Assembly (NCBI GenBank): GCA_948567375.1
Contig: OX419757.1
Span: 6,138,001 to 6,202,000, forward strand
From: Lunularia cruciata
Lineage: Eukaryota; Streptophyta; Marchantiopsida; Lunulariales; Lunulariaceae
Length of the DNA: 64,000 nt
Direction: 5' to 3'
Position numbers and translations under genes: made by a program. The notes beneath the pieces are model-generated. The model did no database searches. It saw only the letters and a list, made by a program, of their open reading frames with translations, and was not told the origin of the DNA. Positions 32,010 to 43,595 of this stretch are shown one piece after another; the first letter of the stretch is position 1, and each line of letters begins with the position of its first letter.

Positions 32010-32547
32010 AATCCGATCTGATGTCTACTTCTTCTTTGGCTTTCAAACCTGAACCTGAAGTAACTTTACTTCCTAATATTCTATCCTTGAGTTTCATAAC
32101 TCCTACATCTTCTACCAAAATCTAATAGTTCTCTTTCCTGATCTGACATTTCACTAGTGGGTAATCTATCTAACTCCTTATCTCCCGACCCACTCTTCTC
32201 TAATGTCTCCAATGGTAACTCCAAAGACATCTATACTCCTACTTCATCTACTTCAGGTTTTGCTCTAACATCTTTCCAAATTTTATCTATCTCCAACTTT
32301 ACTAAGTCTAATCTGATTGTGATATTGTCTTCTACCTCCAATATCTTCCTATCTACATGAGTTCTTAGACTAATCAACAATGCATTCAAATTGGTATCCT
32401 CCGTATGTCTCCTCCTTGTCTCCTACACCAACAATTTCAACTCATGTAGCCTTGTCTCCTTGATATGCATATTGGCCTTTGTACTCAGCATCACATTCAT
32501 CTTGATTACGATCTCCTTCAAGGGCTCCAGTCTCATCTTCCTCTTGC
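32010..32547 (-). pseudogene. A4 coiled-coil gene, C-terminal part
   Basis: This aligns with A3 24936-25480, for example the segment equivalent to 'LPTSEMSDQERELLDL'. It carries more stops and indels than A3. It is cut at 32547 by G; the upstream part resumes at 34771. Confidence 0.55.
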
Positions 32548-34767
32548 TATTGTACTTTCCTTTTCTCTCTCTGGGAACACACAGGGTGCCTAGCTGTGGA
32601 GACTACAGATCAGAGGCTAGAGGTAAACCTGTAATGACTCGACAAAACACACGTGTGACCCTTATTGCTGGAACCCTCCTTTCTCATGACTAATATTCTT
32701 GCTATCAGGAAAGATAGTATCGGGCAACCTGACCTGTCATCACAACACGCACTCCTGGTCTGCTGGTCATCACTTCCAACATAACCAAGGAGAAATACAT
32801 AGCACTCCTAGAAGGAAATAATCTGAGCGCAACACCCGGACACCAATCCAAGCCAAACAGGGCATACAAACAGGCATACAAGTACAGAGAGGACCCAATC
32901 ACAAGAAAAAGGCAACAACTCTCTGTACTTTTTTTTGGGAAAGAGCTTCAGAGCCTTTGTGCTTTGTCATCAAGCTCATTCCAACCTATATTCCAAGCCT
33001 CCTCCCATTTGTACTTCAAATCTCAACAAATTCCTACTTCATGTGGGGATTTTCTATGTCTTTTTGATGGGGAAAACTCTGTGAAGCTCATATGCAAGTA
33101 AATATTTCCACATAGCTTGGATTCAAGTGATCTAGGATGCAATGGAAAGCCAGTAAAATAAGCTTTCTAATGATATAAAATACACTTCAATCAGATCACT
33201 ACAACTCTCCTGAAAAATCTCTCAAAGTTGGCTAGGGTTTTTTTTTGACTTCACCTTAATTTTGAAATCTTCTTTTTAGGGTTTGCTCTTGGTTCTTGGC
33301 AAATTTTCCTCAAATTTCTGATTCAGAAATACAATTTATCCTCACAAACACTCTAGAAACCTAAAACTCTCAGTCATAGTCACAGGACATGAGACTTGAT
33401 ATCCAATCAAGATGAAAGAAAAATTTGCTCTACCGAGCTTATGACAATATTTTTAGCAGGATGTTTTGCATCAGATCTTACTCTACACAAATCTAGAACC
33501 ACCCAAATTTTCCACAATAACTGGTTGTGTTTTTTTCTAACCTCTTGCAAATTTTCTTAGCCTAATCCAACTCCAGTCTTTAGATGTGGATCAATTCCTG
33601 AGCTGGGCTGACTTGTGAGCTCTACAGACCCAGGTATACTTGATCCTGATTTCTCTATTTGAATAATTCACAGGAAACTTTCACATGAAGGAGCTAAACC
33701 TATCCACCAACAACTCTGGAAATTTTCATTAGGAAATTCAAACTGCAACTTGGGGAGTGACCAAAACTCCAAACCTGATCATTAGCTCTTCTCCAACACC
33801 TTACATCCCATAAGCTTCAAATTCAATCAATTAGATCTGATTTGAGATTGACCCAAAACTGGAATTTATTGTGCTCAGTATTGTAAGAGCATTGTCTTCT
33901 CTCCAATCCCACTGACAAATAGTAAAAAAGTCTCAAGAAGCTCACTCAATTGACTACTTTGTGCTCTTGGGAATGAATTCAACCCCCATTAACTCAATTG
34001 ATCATATCCCTCTTATACTCAGCTCAAATTGCGTGATTTTTGTCTGCAAATTCTAGCCTATCATCTCTTTTTTCCAACCATACCCTCCATTCCCTGAATG
34101 GCCTCCCCAAACTCCCTTGATGGTCAAAAAACTCTTGACTTCCCTCTTGAGACCCAAGCTCTTGCACATTTGTCCTTTACTCTTTTTACTTTTTGACAAA
34201 TGGACCCCACAACTCCATCTTGAAGCTTATGAGCAAAATTTAAGGCATTTCCCAACTATAGAAGGACATAAATTGTCAAGTCCCAAATATTCTCATAAGT
34301 AAGCACCGAAAGGACGATAGGATCTGGGTTTCCCATCACCGACTCCACAAACACCACCCTGAAACGTGCTACCAACCAATCCCGTAAGTTGTCACGGTGT
34401 AAAATCTGAAGCCTGATGAGAAAAGGATTCAAGAGTGGCAGATCGGGAGCATGGGACATCTCATGCTTGAATGCTTCCTTCGATGCTCTAACACTCTCTC
34501 TCTACTACAACTCTCTCCCAATTTCCTTCTCTCCTTGAGACTCTCCAAACTAAAACACACCTGTCTCTCTACTCGCCCTCATCTTTATTCATCATAGCCC
34601 TCAAACATGATAAGATTGTAACCCACGTGGCCAATCATATACATGTACATAGATGGCTTACATGGCAACATCTCATCCATCGGATCTAGCATGCAACCTA
34701 CCCCACTAACATGGAGATAATCTATGATAAGTCACTTTTTACGGGCTACGCAAACCACAACATGACA
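32548..34767. mobile_element. Repeat G, unclassified, inserted in A4 gene
   Basis: A 2.2-kb AT-rich block interrupts the A4 gene; TTGC flanks it at 32544-32547 and 34768-34771. The right end reads in reverse TGTCATGTTG. The first ~300 bp have an inverted partial copy at 38044-38326. Near its right end a minus-strand leader-like frame (34459-34256) suggests it derives from a gypsy 5' region in minus sense. I see no gag or pol in it. The stretch 32850-34250 holds nothing I can name. Confidence 0.55.
34256..34459 (-). pseudogene. Leader-type frame in repeat G
   Basis: The 67-codon frame contains 'FRVVFVESVMGNPDPIVLSV' and ends 'NIWDLTIYVLL'. It resembles the leader frames at 624-854 and 62237-62026. 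The conserved end (W-D-L-x-I-Y-x-L-L) stands out. Function unknown; it may be the start of an element-encoded upstream ORF. Confidence 0.4.
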
Positions 34768-34770
34768 TTG

Positions 34771-36805
34771 CGCTCCCGATCTGCAAGCCAATCCTCCCAG
34801 TACATTGCCAATTCTGCTTCAAACTTGGCTTTCATAGTTTCCTTCTCCTTCTCCTTCTATACAACCTTCTCTTCCTGATTACGAAGTAACTCTCGCAATC
34901 TCTCTTCTTCCCTATATCTCACTGTCAACTCTCATTGCCATAGTTGCTTCTTCTCTTCTACATTCTCCATTACCCTATCGAGCTCTTGTTCCTTCTTTGC
35001 TACCCTCGGCATAGCATGGATAATTTCTAGTCTTGAATCAACAAACTGCTGCTTCAAGATTTCATACTCAGCTACTTGTCTTTCCCTTGCTATGTCACTA
35101 TGCTTCACAAGTTCCTCTTGGATACCTTGCTTCTCTCTTCAAGTTTTCTAACACTTGACTCTGCACTATTGCATCCACTCGTAGTACTTCCCTTTCCTGA
35201 TCACCTTGGATTATACTCTTCTTCAACTCCGAGTTCTCTTCTTCTAGTCATGCTAATACCTACAATACAATCTTCACCTCCGGACACTTTGATTGCATCT
35301 CCCTCTTCTTGTGTTCCAATTTCACCAACATAGGACACACAACTTCCCACAGGTACTCCACTCCATCACTTGCGACTTCTTCAACTTGTAGAGTGATCTC
35401 CTTCTTTACCTCTTCTTCTCTTGATACTCGCCTTCTTCTCTGCAGTCATCGTATCAAAATGGACGCTTCACTTCCCAAATTGGCATTTTCCTCTTCCCTT
35501 GCCTTGCTTGGACCCGCTTCACACTTCGCCTTGCGCCTAGACCAAACTCCTCTCTTAATGGTAATCTTCTTCTACTCCTACTCGGGCACTTTGTCTTCCA
35601 ACTTTGCATTACTCTCTTCCTCGAGCTCCATCCAAACTTCTTCCTCTGCTGTGGCACCAACGTCATCTCCCTACCTTCATCACTGTCACTCCTCATATCC
35701 CCACTCTAAAGTGTGAGCTCAGGTTCTTCCTTGCATTTTGAGTCTTTGGACTTGCACTCGGTTTTGCCCTCCGAGTCTTCTTCCGACGATGCAATCACCA
35801 CCATACATTTCCTTGAGTTTACCCTTTTGGTCTTCCGAGGTCTTGTTTTCTCTACGTCTTCACCTTCTCTTTGTCGACTTTGCTTCCTCAACTTTAGAGT
35901 ACTTACTTCTACCTATGCACTCTTCCCCGTCTACGCGTAGTACTCATCATTGCTTCGGATCTAAAGAATATATTGCTGCTCCTCCGCATTGACCTCTTTT
36001 CTTAAGCTGGGATGAAAATGCAACACCATTCTATTGCGCTTGCCGCATTGAGCAGATTTAACCCAATGTAGAAATGAGTTGCAAACGGCACGATGTAATA
36101 TGGAGGCGACTTATTCCGCAAATTCTACACCATCTTCCTTGTTTGCCCATGGAAACACCTTGCCCAATTGATTGGCTCTCCTACAAACACCTTATGGAAG
36201 AACACCGCTTGGTGTTTCATCACATAAGTCATTCTCTCCGGCTTCAGGATTGCCATGAGAGCACTCACAATCCCTCTCTTGACCGGATCCTTGTAACTCT
36301 CTACTTTGTACCCATTCTTTGTCTGCTTTGAAGAGAATGCATCACTCAATTCTTGGGTTTCTTTGGCTACCTCTCCCTTCTCCAAGAACGTGGTATCCTG
36401 CTCCGCGCCTGCCTCTCTTCCGAGTACTAATATCCAATCTAACTCCGTCTAGCGAGCCGGATTTCTTCTCTTCCTTTCTTCCTTGGGGCCATTGAGACAT
36501 TTACTCTCCATTATCTTGGTCATGAATTTTGGAAAACTAACATTCCAGTTCCACGCCAAGAATGTGATCTGAAGTCGGCTCAAGACTTTGATCCTTGTGA
36601 TCACATCTAACCTCCGAATTGCATGATTTCTCACTGCAAATTCGGAGTTCTTCTTTCCTCCTCCCATCTTTCTTTCTTCCTCATTGTCTCTTGGGTTAGC
36701 TCTCTCAAATTCTCCTCTACACACCAGCGCATCTTCAACTCTACTTCCCTTCCCATGATCTCCTGTAGGACGACTCCTCAACGGAAAAGGAAAATTGCTC
36801 AACAT
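34771..36805 (-). pseudogene. A4 coiled-coil gene, N-terminal and middle part
   Basis: Met at 36805 begins 'MLSNFPFPLRSRPTGDHGKG' and continues into the same N-terminal block as A3 ('WITFLAWNWNVSFPKFMTKI'). Then come 'GIVSALMAILKPERMTYVMK' (36385-36125), basic and acidic stretches (35891-35454) and broken coiled coil down to 34771. Several stops occur. Comparing A3 and A4 gives the likely full N-terminus. Confidence 0.58.
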
Positions 36806-36821
36806 TGCTTTGTTGTTAGCC

Positions 36822-36832
36822 CAATTTTTATA
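36822..36832 (-). promoter_or_regulatory. TATA-like box upstream of the A4 gene
   Basis: The minus strand reads CTATAAAAATT, placed as in A3 (27532-27540). Conservation in two copies inserted independently supports, but does not prove, a minus-strand promoter in family A. Confidence 0.4.
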
Positions 36833-38043
36833 GAGTCCCGCCTTCTTTGTCTCTCTTCAATTCAAGTTTCTTCCAAGAAATCACACCTCTTCCATGCGCC
36901 TGTCACTATCAACTGTACCTCATGCGTATGACCGCCGGTTTTTGAACGGTCCCTTCTTTAATTTCTTGCCCCAAAGAAAAGTTGTTACATTGTCTTCGCC
37001 TCGGGTTGAGCACCCCCTGATACAAAGACTTCTTACTTTAGGTTGTATGCTGACAGGGCAAGTCCGAGTACTTTGCCTTTTGACCCAAAGCCACGTTACC
37101 TCGGGTTTCATTCCAAAGACTCTTTTCTTTGCCTTCTTCGGCCATACAGGTGCAATCTGACTTCTCTATACACTTCTTCTTCTCCATTTTGAAAAAAAAA
37201 CAAAAAGTGTGGGTACCACAACAGCCCTAAGGCACTCTCAAAAATTCCTCAGCCCTCAAGACTCTCACTCCACTTTCAAAATTCATCTCCTCGTCTTGTC
37301 ACAGCCCTAAGGCACTCTCAAAAATTCCTCAGCCCTCAAGACTCTAAGTCCACTTTTTGAAATTCATCTCCTGGTCATGTCACAGCCCTGAGGCACTTTC
37401 AAAAATTCCTCAGCCCTCAAGACTCTCAGTCCACTTTAGAAATTCATCTGCTGGTCCTGTCACATCCCTAAGGCACTCTCCTTTCTCAAAAAAAATCTCC
37501 CTCTCTGTCCTATCCCAGCCTTGGAATCCTTACTTAAAAAAAAACTCCCCTCTCCTGCCACAGCCTTGCTCCTTCTCCCCGCAGTCTTTCTCTCAAAAAC
37601 CACAACTCCTTGCTGCCCCTCCCCACGTCTAAGCCTCTCTCCCTAAAATCCCTGTCCAGCCCTATTCCTTATCCAAGCAGACCTTTCTCCCAAAACTTTT
37701 CCTCCCTATTCCTGGCTGTTTTGTGCACTTTTTCACAATTCCCAAAACCCTCTGCTACTGCCCCTAATTAAAAGACTCTTGACCCCAATAACATAACCCC
37801 AATAAAAAAATTCCCAATAACAAACTCCAGCGCTTAAGTGACATGCTAATTACCCCCAAGCTTATGTAACCTTGAAGAAAATCCACTACTCAATTCCCTC
37901 CCTCCCTTAACACAAGAGAAAATCCTTGAGCTTACAAGAACACAAACAATTACCGGTTTCACCATAACATAAACCCTTGAGTTCAATAACATGGAAAACT
38001 CACACCAAATGCCACCACTACTACGTGTAGATTATTTTCCCGA

Positions 38044-38326
38044 TGATTGCGGGTGTTGCGCTTAGGTTATTTTCTTCTAGGAGTGCTATGTATTTCTCCT
38101 TGGTAATGCTAGAGGTGATGACCAAGAGTACGTGTTTTGATGACAAGTTAGGTTGCCCATCACTTCCCTTCCTAATAGCAAAAATACAAGTTACAAGAGA
38201 GGAGGATTTTGGCGGTTTGGTAACACATGTGTTCAGACAAGTAGTTATTGGTTTACTTACAACCTTTGATCTGTAGTTTCCACAACTAGGCACTCTGTGT
38301 GTTCCCAAAGAGAGAAAGGAATAGTA
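38044..38326. mobile_element. G' : inverted partial copy of repeat G near the end of the F 5' LTR
   Basis: In reverse complement it matches 32551-32850, including the 'gggaacacacag' and 'aaggagaaatacatagcac' blocks. It separates 'cccga' from 'cgacaaca', which together form the normal F LTR terminus, so it is an insertion with at least a 3-bp duplication (CGA). It may be a solo LTR or a fragment. Confidence 0.6.
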
Positions 38327-38334
38327 CGACAACA

Positions 38335-39459
38335 TGTCATCTGCATAGCATGTAAACACTCCCTCCAAGCCAAGTATCCACTCTCTCATGCCATAGCAAA
38401 CATTATATCCCAAATAGCATCATGGGTAGCTATCCTCTATACTCCAAAAAGTACATTGTGTCATATGGACCAATATTGCATCTAGTGTAGAACCAGACTC
38501 ACAAATGAGTAATGAAGATACAAATGGGTGGACCAAACCTAAGGAAAACCTCATTGTTGTAGAGAAAGTAATTGGTGTGATTAGATAATTAGATTTAATT
38601 AGATATGCAGAAAAGAATGATTCTTTGCTCTAGATCCTTGAATTTTGAATTTGTCAAAGCTCTTTCCTTCTTCCCAGTGACATTTAAAGTTCCTTACACA
38701 TCAAGGCAAATAACCTTGCACTTGGAAAATTTTCCCCTCTTTGAAGCACACAATTATAATAGCTTGAGGTTTATTTGCGGCAATAGACAAAATTCATATT
38801 CTCCTAGTTCAAAAAGAAAATGGAAATTTTGGGCATCGCATGAGGAGTTAAGGTTCTTTTATTGCCAACTTAGAGAATTTGTGCGCCAACTTTGGTAATT
38901 TCATATTTTAGTGCAATTAACCACACACATTGAGACCTTATACATTATTATTTCAACTATGGATAGCCTATTTAAAATATTTATTCTCCTCCAATTTTCC
39001 CTGTACTTCCTCCCTTGTTTCCCCCCATTGACATTTATACTTGTTTAAATTTGATTTCACAACATATTCTATCCTCTCATTGATTGCATCCTCAAGTCCA
39101 AATTCCAAATCTCTTTGTCCCAACACTTTGTCCATATCAATTAGGACCCCTTCATTTATAGAGGTATTAAGAATGGTATGAACTATGCTTCCTCATGTGA
39201 ATAAATTGTTTTATGCAATCAAACCAAAACCTAATGATGACATGTTTTGGATGGCTTAGTTATTTTGCTCAAATTCTCAACCACATGGAAGATCTTGACC
39301 ACTTCAAGCCAATACACTAGGGTGGTTCTAAGAGGCCTATGCAAAAGAGCGTTGCAATGTCCTATGTGACCATTTATTAGGTGAAATTTGGAATTGGATT
39401 TCTTGAGACTATGAACAGGGAGAAATTATACAAGAAGTAGGTCAAGTGTATACAATACT
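38335..39459. other. Unassigned AT-rich sequence between F and A5
   Basis: I see no LTR, gag or pol motif here. A plus-strand frame at 38605-38898 (97 codons) has no recognisable motif and no second copy in the window. This may be old repeat or unique intergenic DNA, the target that received F and A5. Confidence 0.5.
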
Positions 39460-40990
39460 TGTGACAACCCAACAAGTATCACTTTTGCAATAATCAAGTA
39501 AATAACGTTTATTCCCATAGAGATACTAGTTAGAAATGGTCAAACACAAAGCAAAAAATAACACTGTAGTTCTTCTTGATTGCATCTTTAATCTCTTAGG
39601 TAGAAACCACACCCAAAAGAGAGTAACAAGCACTGAGTTTTAGTCTTTTCACAAATTAACACTCCTTAATCCCAACGCCATCAAATTTTGTCTAGACAAA
39701 TCTTGATTGTGATCATTTAGATTCTCCCAAAGCTAGCTACTTCACCATAAATGACTTTGCCTTAGAATTGCATTCCATCCCTCCACTAAAGGTACAACTT
39801 CTTTGATCAAATTGCTTCACAACAAACTCATGTTGCACTCACAGATGCAAAATACTACCAACACTACAATACAATTCCTCTCCAATTTGTCAAGGTATTG
39901 CTTTGATTGCACTTCACTCAAGATCAAACACATAGAATGAAGATCAAAGCTGCAGAAGCCAACATCCAACAAACACACTGACTTGGACTTCAAAATTCTT
40001 CACACACTCACAAATACACACACAAACTTGATACTCAGAATTAAGCTTAAGCAAAGAGCACTGAATGCAACACTTTGCTTTATCTATCTTCAAAAATTAT
40101 GAATACTGAACAACATAAGACTGGAAATGCCTCCTCTAAATAGACAAAGCTTTTAATAGTTATTTAACTACATACACTACTTCCTAACAATCTCCAGATC
40201 TGAAATGGCAACCCACTCCTTCATATCTATCGATTCCTATTCCTTCAAATCTGTTACAAATCCGATCCAATGTAAACCTGAACTTATGCTTCCAAACCCG
40301 ATGTTCCTTTGAGTATTTCCTTGTCTCTGGATCTCTCTAATTCTACTCCTAAATCTGCTCTTTCTACTATCTCTTCACTACAGACTACAATTGCACTCTT
40401 ATCTACTCTATCTGCATCATTACCTTTTGACCCATTCTTCTCTACTGTCTAAGGTAACTCACCTGAAGACACTTACATCCAATAACTGACTACCTCAGAT
40501 TGGGTCACTTTGTCCTAAGGCAAAGTCTCTTGACCTAAAGTTTGGTAAACCTGAAATCATATAAGTCCAAAGTCATATAGACCCAAAGAACCCAATCCAA
40601 AGTCACTCAATTACTCCATACATCTTCTATAGAAACTTCAAATGCTTGTAACTTATGCTAAAAATCTCTAAACTTTATGATTTTGGTGACAACAAAAAGC
40701 CCTAAAGAAGACACTTCCAACAAGATATAGCACGCACAAAATGGACATGTGGTCATTGAGCTAAAAGCTCTGCATTAATCCTGCCCTCTAACTTTCATCC
40801 CTTGGTGAAGTATCCTTACTGTCCTTCCAATCCAATCTGAGTCCTTCTTCCTTTTGACACAAAGCAGACCTCTTCAAGTCAGCTCAAAACACATGATTCT
40901 CTTTGTTTCTTTTCCATTTGGGTTCAATTTGGTTTTAGTAATGCACTTCTTCTTTAAAACTTGTCCAAAATGAAAAATGTGGGTATCACA
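39460..40990. mobile_element. Family A unit, copy A5 (short form, 1,531 bp, both ends present)
   Basis: The ends are TGTGACAACCC and GGGTATCACA, flanked by ATACT (39455-39459) and ATATT (40991-40995). The left ~800 bp align with the left arm of A3. The gene is almost wholly deleted; only its 3' remnant near 40260-40450 and the right terminal ~400 bp remain. This short form shows which parts of A are dispensable for having clean ends. Confidence 0.8.
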
Positions 40991-42338
40991 ATATTACAAG
41001 CCAACCCATGGAAAAAAAAGTGCACAAGAAAGGTCTTATTGAGAAGGTAAGGAAATGGTGATAGAGATGCATTGATGATAAACTAAATAATCATTGTACT
41101 CATTACTACAAAGTAGACATTATGTTTGGGAACACGACTAATATATCTCCTCCTTTGCCTTTAAATTTGGAGCTTGGAGATGAGATTAATGTTGTTGATT
41201 TAAATATGAGTGTTGAGGATGAGAGTAATATTGTTGATTAACATATTGGAGTTGAAGATGAGAGTAATGTTTTCAATCTTTTAAGCTCATATGAAGTAGA
41301 AGAGATTGGAATCTAAAATATTGGAGGGTTTAGAGTTACACCATACTACTTTAGGGAGGAGGATGAATTCACTATTGAGGATACTCCATATATGTTCTTA
41401 GTCCCCAATATGCAAGAAGGAGATATTGCCAATACTATACATGTGCTAGACGTGCTAGAGGGCAAGAGTGTGGCACCCTTTGAGTTTGTTTACCCTTTGC
41501 AACTTGAATTCAATGATGTTCCATTTTGGAGAGGCACACACATAGAAGATGCAAATTAAGTACAAGGAGTGAAAGAAGCTAAGAGTGATTCTCAAAAAAG
41601 GAGGAAGATCTGTAAAGGTTTTGTAAAACCTTCAATGCCAATATGTAAATTTGCACATGACTTTGCTAAACATACCAATATGAGGAAGGAGGTAATGGAT
41701 ACCACAGCAAGGATCAAACCAGCTAGATTGAAGTTGCAAGGATAGCCAAGATGGAGGAAACTAAAGCTCAGGAGTGGTGAGGCCAAAGAAAATCAGAGCT
41801 AAGGACGAATCATAGAAGATATTATATGTAGAAAAAATTAGGTCCAAAGTAGAGGAAATCCAAGCAAAGGAAAAATCATAGAAGATGTTAATGGCAGAAA
41901 AAGTAAGTCCAAAACTAAAAAGCTTAGATTCAAATAGAAGAAAGAAAAATAACGCTTTCATGTTGCATTCATAAAGTGCAAAAAAGAGCCATGAGGAGAC
42001 CAAAAGTTACATTCATGCATGTTTTAAGATTTATTTTGTAGGTAGTGATGATTGTAGAATGTAAATTATGTAATGATAATAAAGATTGTTCCATTTTATT
42101 GTACAAATTTTCAAGATTGTGTTGAATCTATGTGTCATTGGTCCCGAATGTCAGTTGGGTTTGCAAGGGATTTGCAATAAGGTAAGGAGTGATGTTGTGT
42201 GTATATACATTGCTACACAACATACATCAATATCAACATCAAACATTATAGGAGCACAACTCACACATAAGTCATACATGAACTCTAGAGTGCCTTGATA
42301 ATCAATTTTTCATCAACTCAAATCACACTTAAATAGGT
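40991..42338 (+). other. Unassigned region right of A5
   Basis: Apart from the decayed frame 41122-41790, I see no gene or element signature. It is AT-rich, continues the sequence left of A5, and ends where the putative LTR of E begins at 42339. Confidence 0.4.
41122..41790 (+). pseudogene. Unrecognised decayed frame with five stops
   Basis: Starting at Met 41122, a single frame can be read for about 220 codons despite stops (three TAA, two TAG). It is acidic at first ('LELGDEINVVDLNMSVEDES'), then has 'GGFRVTPYYFREEDEFTIED' and 'GKSVAPFEFVYPLQLEFNDV', ending Lys/Arg-rich. Consistent residue composition across the stops suggests a former coding region. It matches no gypsy domain I know. It could be a host-gene relic or an element's spacer region. 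Confidence 0.35.
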
Positions 42339-43187
42339 TGTCACGCCATTTGTAGTTCCGCATCTAGATGCTCGGACACTGGAGTTCCAGTGATGGTAGT
42401 TAGAGTTATTCTAGCAGTTTCTCAGGGACTACTTTCCGACGGTTAGATTTTGTGTTCGGGGTACTGACTTCACGGTGGGGCCCACCGTCACTTTGCACCG
42501 TTTGCACCGTCGAGTGTGCCGTCAGCAGGACCGTTAGGGTTTCAGGGCTAGCTCAAGTCCAGGGGGTATAGTTTCGAAGTGAGCTCCAGAGAGCTCACTT
42601 CTCTGATGTTGAGCCTTCGAGTTCCTGGCTATGGTGGACAGAGGCCGGCGAGCGTCACCTGGATTCTCTATGCTTGAGTGGGTGTGGCTTGACTGTAATC
42701 AGTGCCCAGTTGTTGGCAGTTTATAGAGTGACAGATCAAGTACTGATCTGAGTTGAGTTGAGTTGAGAGTGTTAAGCAATCTGATTACATCAGAGAAGTG
42801 TAGTCAGGGGGAAATCGGGTGCAAGAACATTGAATGTTGGTGGTATCTCCAAGCTCGGTGGATCGTGGTAGCTCGATTCAGGTTCTGTGTTTCCCTAGTG
42901 TGCAGAAACTCGTGTAGTTGTGCAAATTTGGCAGTTAGGCAGACGGTGTGCGGAAGCGCTGGCCAAATTTCGAGCAAAGAAGGAGCAATTTTCGAGCAGT
43001 GTTGTGATTTTGAGCTCAGGAGGTGAAGGCAGGACCAATTTGCTGCGAGTTGGGCTCAGAAAGTGAAATTGAAGGTGGAGTTGGAAAGCTCTTCTCATGA
43101 AATTGTGATTTGGAAAAACCCGTTTTGTCAATTTGGCTCGAGTGGAAAGTTAGCGGGGGATTTGGTGGACATCCATCTTTAGGGTTT

Positions 43188-43330
43188 ACATCAGATTTTA
43201 CATCAGATTTACATCAGATTTTGGGCCAGAATTGGAGGAGTTTCGCTGTTTGGCCAGATTTGGAGAAGTTTTGCTAGTTTGGAGGAGTTTCGCAGATTTG
43301 GAGAAGTTTCGCCAATTTTGGAGGAGGTTC
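43188..43330 (+). repeat. Short direct repeats in the E leader
   Basis: Three close copies of 'acatcagattt' lie at 43188-43222. They are followed by four to five degenerate units containing 'ttggagaagtttcgc' or 'ttggaggagtttcgc', about 25 bases apart, to 43330. They may be slippage products in the LTR; no function can be assigned. Confidence 0.6.
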
Positions 43331-43514
43331 GAAGTGGCAACAAGAAAGGCCTCATTTGGCTGAATATCGGCGTTTCGAGGCTTCGAGGTATAGGGCTGTG
43401 GGCTATGAGAGGCTACAAAGGCCTAGAAGGGCCAGCAAGCCAGCTTGCTGGCGTGAGGCTAGCTAGTTTAGTGTAGATCTTGGTCATTGGTTGGCAAAAT
43501 CTGCCTTTCTTCCT

Positions 43515-43595
43515 AGATTGTGCGCAACAGGGTTTGACCCCTAGATCTCTTGTTCCTAGACTGGTGCCCTAGCCAATTGGTCCACCCTCACTTGT
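43515..43595 (-). other. tRNA-like pol III promoter pair in the E leader
   Basis: On the minus strand TGGACCAATTGG (43584-43573) resembles an A box, and GGGTCAAACCC (43540-43530) resembles a B box, about 32 bases apart as in tRNA genes and tRNA-derived SINEs. The cloverleaf stems pair poorly, so this is not called a tRNA gene. It may be a SINE head captured in the leader, or chance. Confidence 0.35.

Larger units (their letters stand above)
30868..37220. mobile_element. Family A unit, copy A4 (both ends present, hosts repeat G)
   Basis: The ends are TGTGACAACTCGG and GTGGGTACCACA, flanked by ACAAC (30863-30867) and ACAGC (37221-37225), again a 5-bp duplication with one change. Without G it is about 4.1 kb. 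It carries the same antisense gene, more decayed, plus a private insert at 31561-31910. It lies in the minisatellite of F's 5' LTR; the minisatellite phase resumes after it. Confidence 0.82.
15095..38334 (-). mobile_element. Element F: large Ty3/gypsy-type retrotransposon with 2.4-3.3 kb LTRs, heavily nested
   Basis: In element sense (right to left) the order is: 5' LTR 38334-28379, primer site 28374-28361, gag 28270-22780, protease, RT, RNase H and integrase to 16336, purine tract 16290-16274, and a truncated 3' LTR 16273-15095. Inserted in it are A4 (with G) in the 5' LTR, G' at the LTR end, A3 in gag and a solo LTR of its own family in RNase H. All coding parts are broken. The RT has a signature unlike the other elements here (see the RT entry). 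Confidence 0.82.
28379..38334 (-). repeat. F 5' LTR, interrupted by A4 and G'
   Basis: On the plus strand the LTR starts TGTCGGGGAATTTG (28379) and ends CGACAACA (38327-38334). Removing A4 (30868-37220 plus one duplication) and the short insert 38044-38326 leaves about 3.3 kb. It matches the solo LTR 17951-20318 in reverse complement and the 3' LTR 15095-16273 directly. The interior holds the 21-bp and 76-bp arrays. No conserved gene. Confidence 0.82.

Noticed and set aside
38021-38413. 130-codon minus-strand frame across the end of the F LTR
   Set aside because: It spans the G' insertion border and part of the LTR, so it is a chance fusion of unrelated repeats.
43515-43595. Functional tRNA gene
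   Set aside because: A and B boxes are present but acceptor and anticodon stems do not pair well; kept only as a tRNA-like segment.
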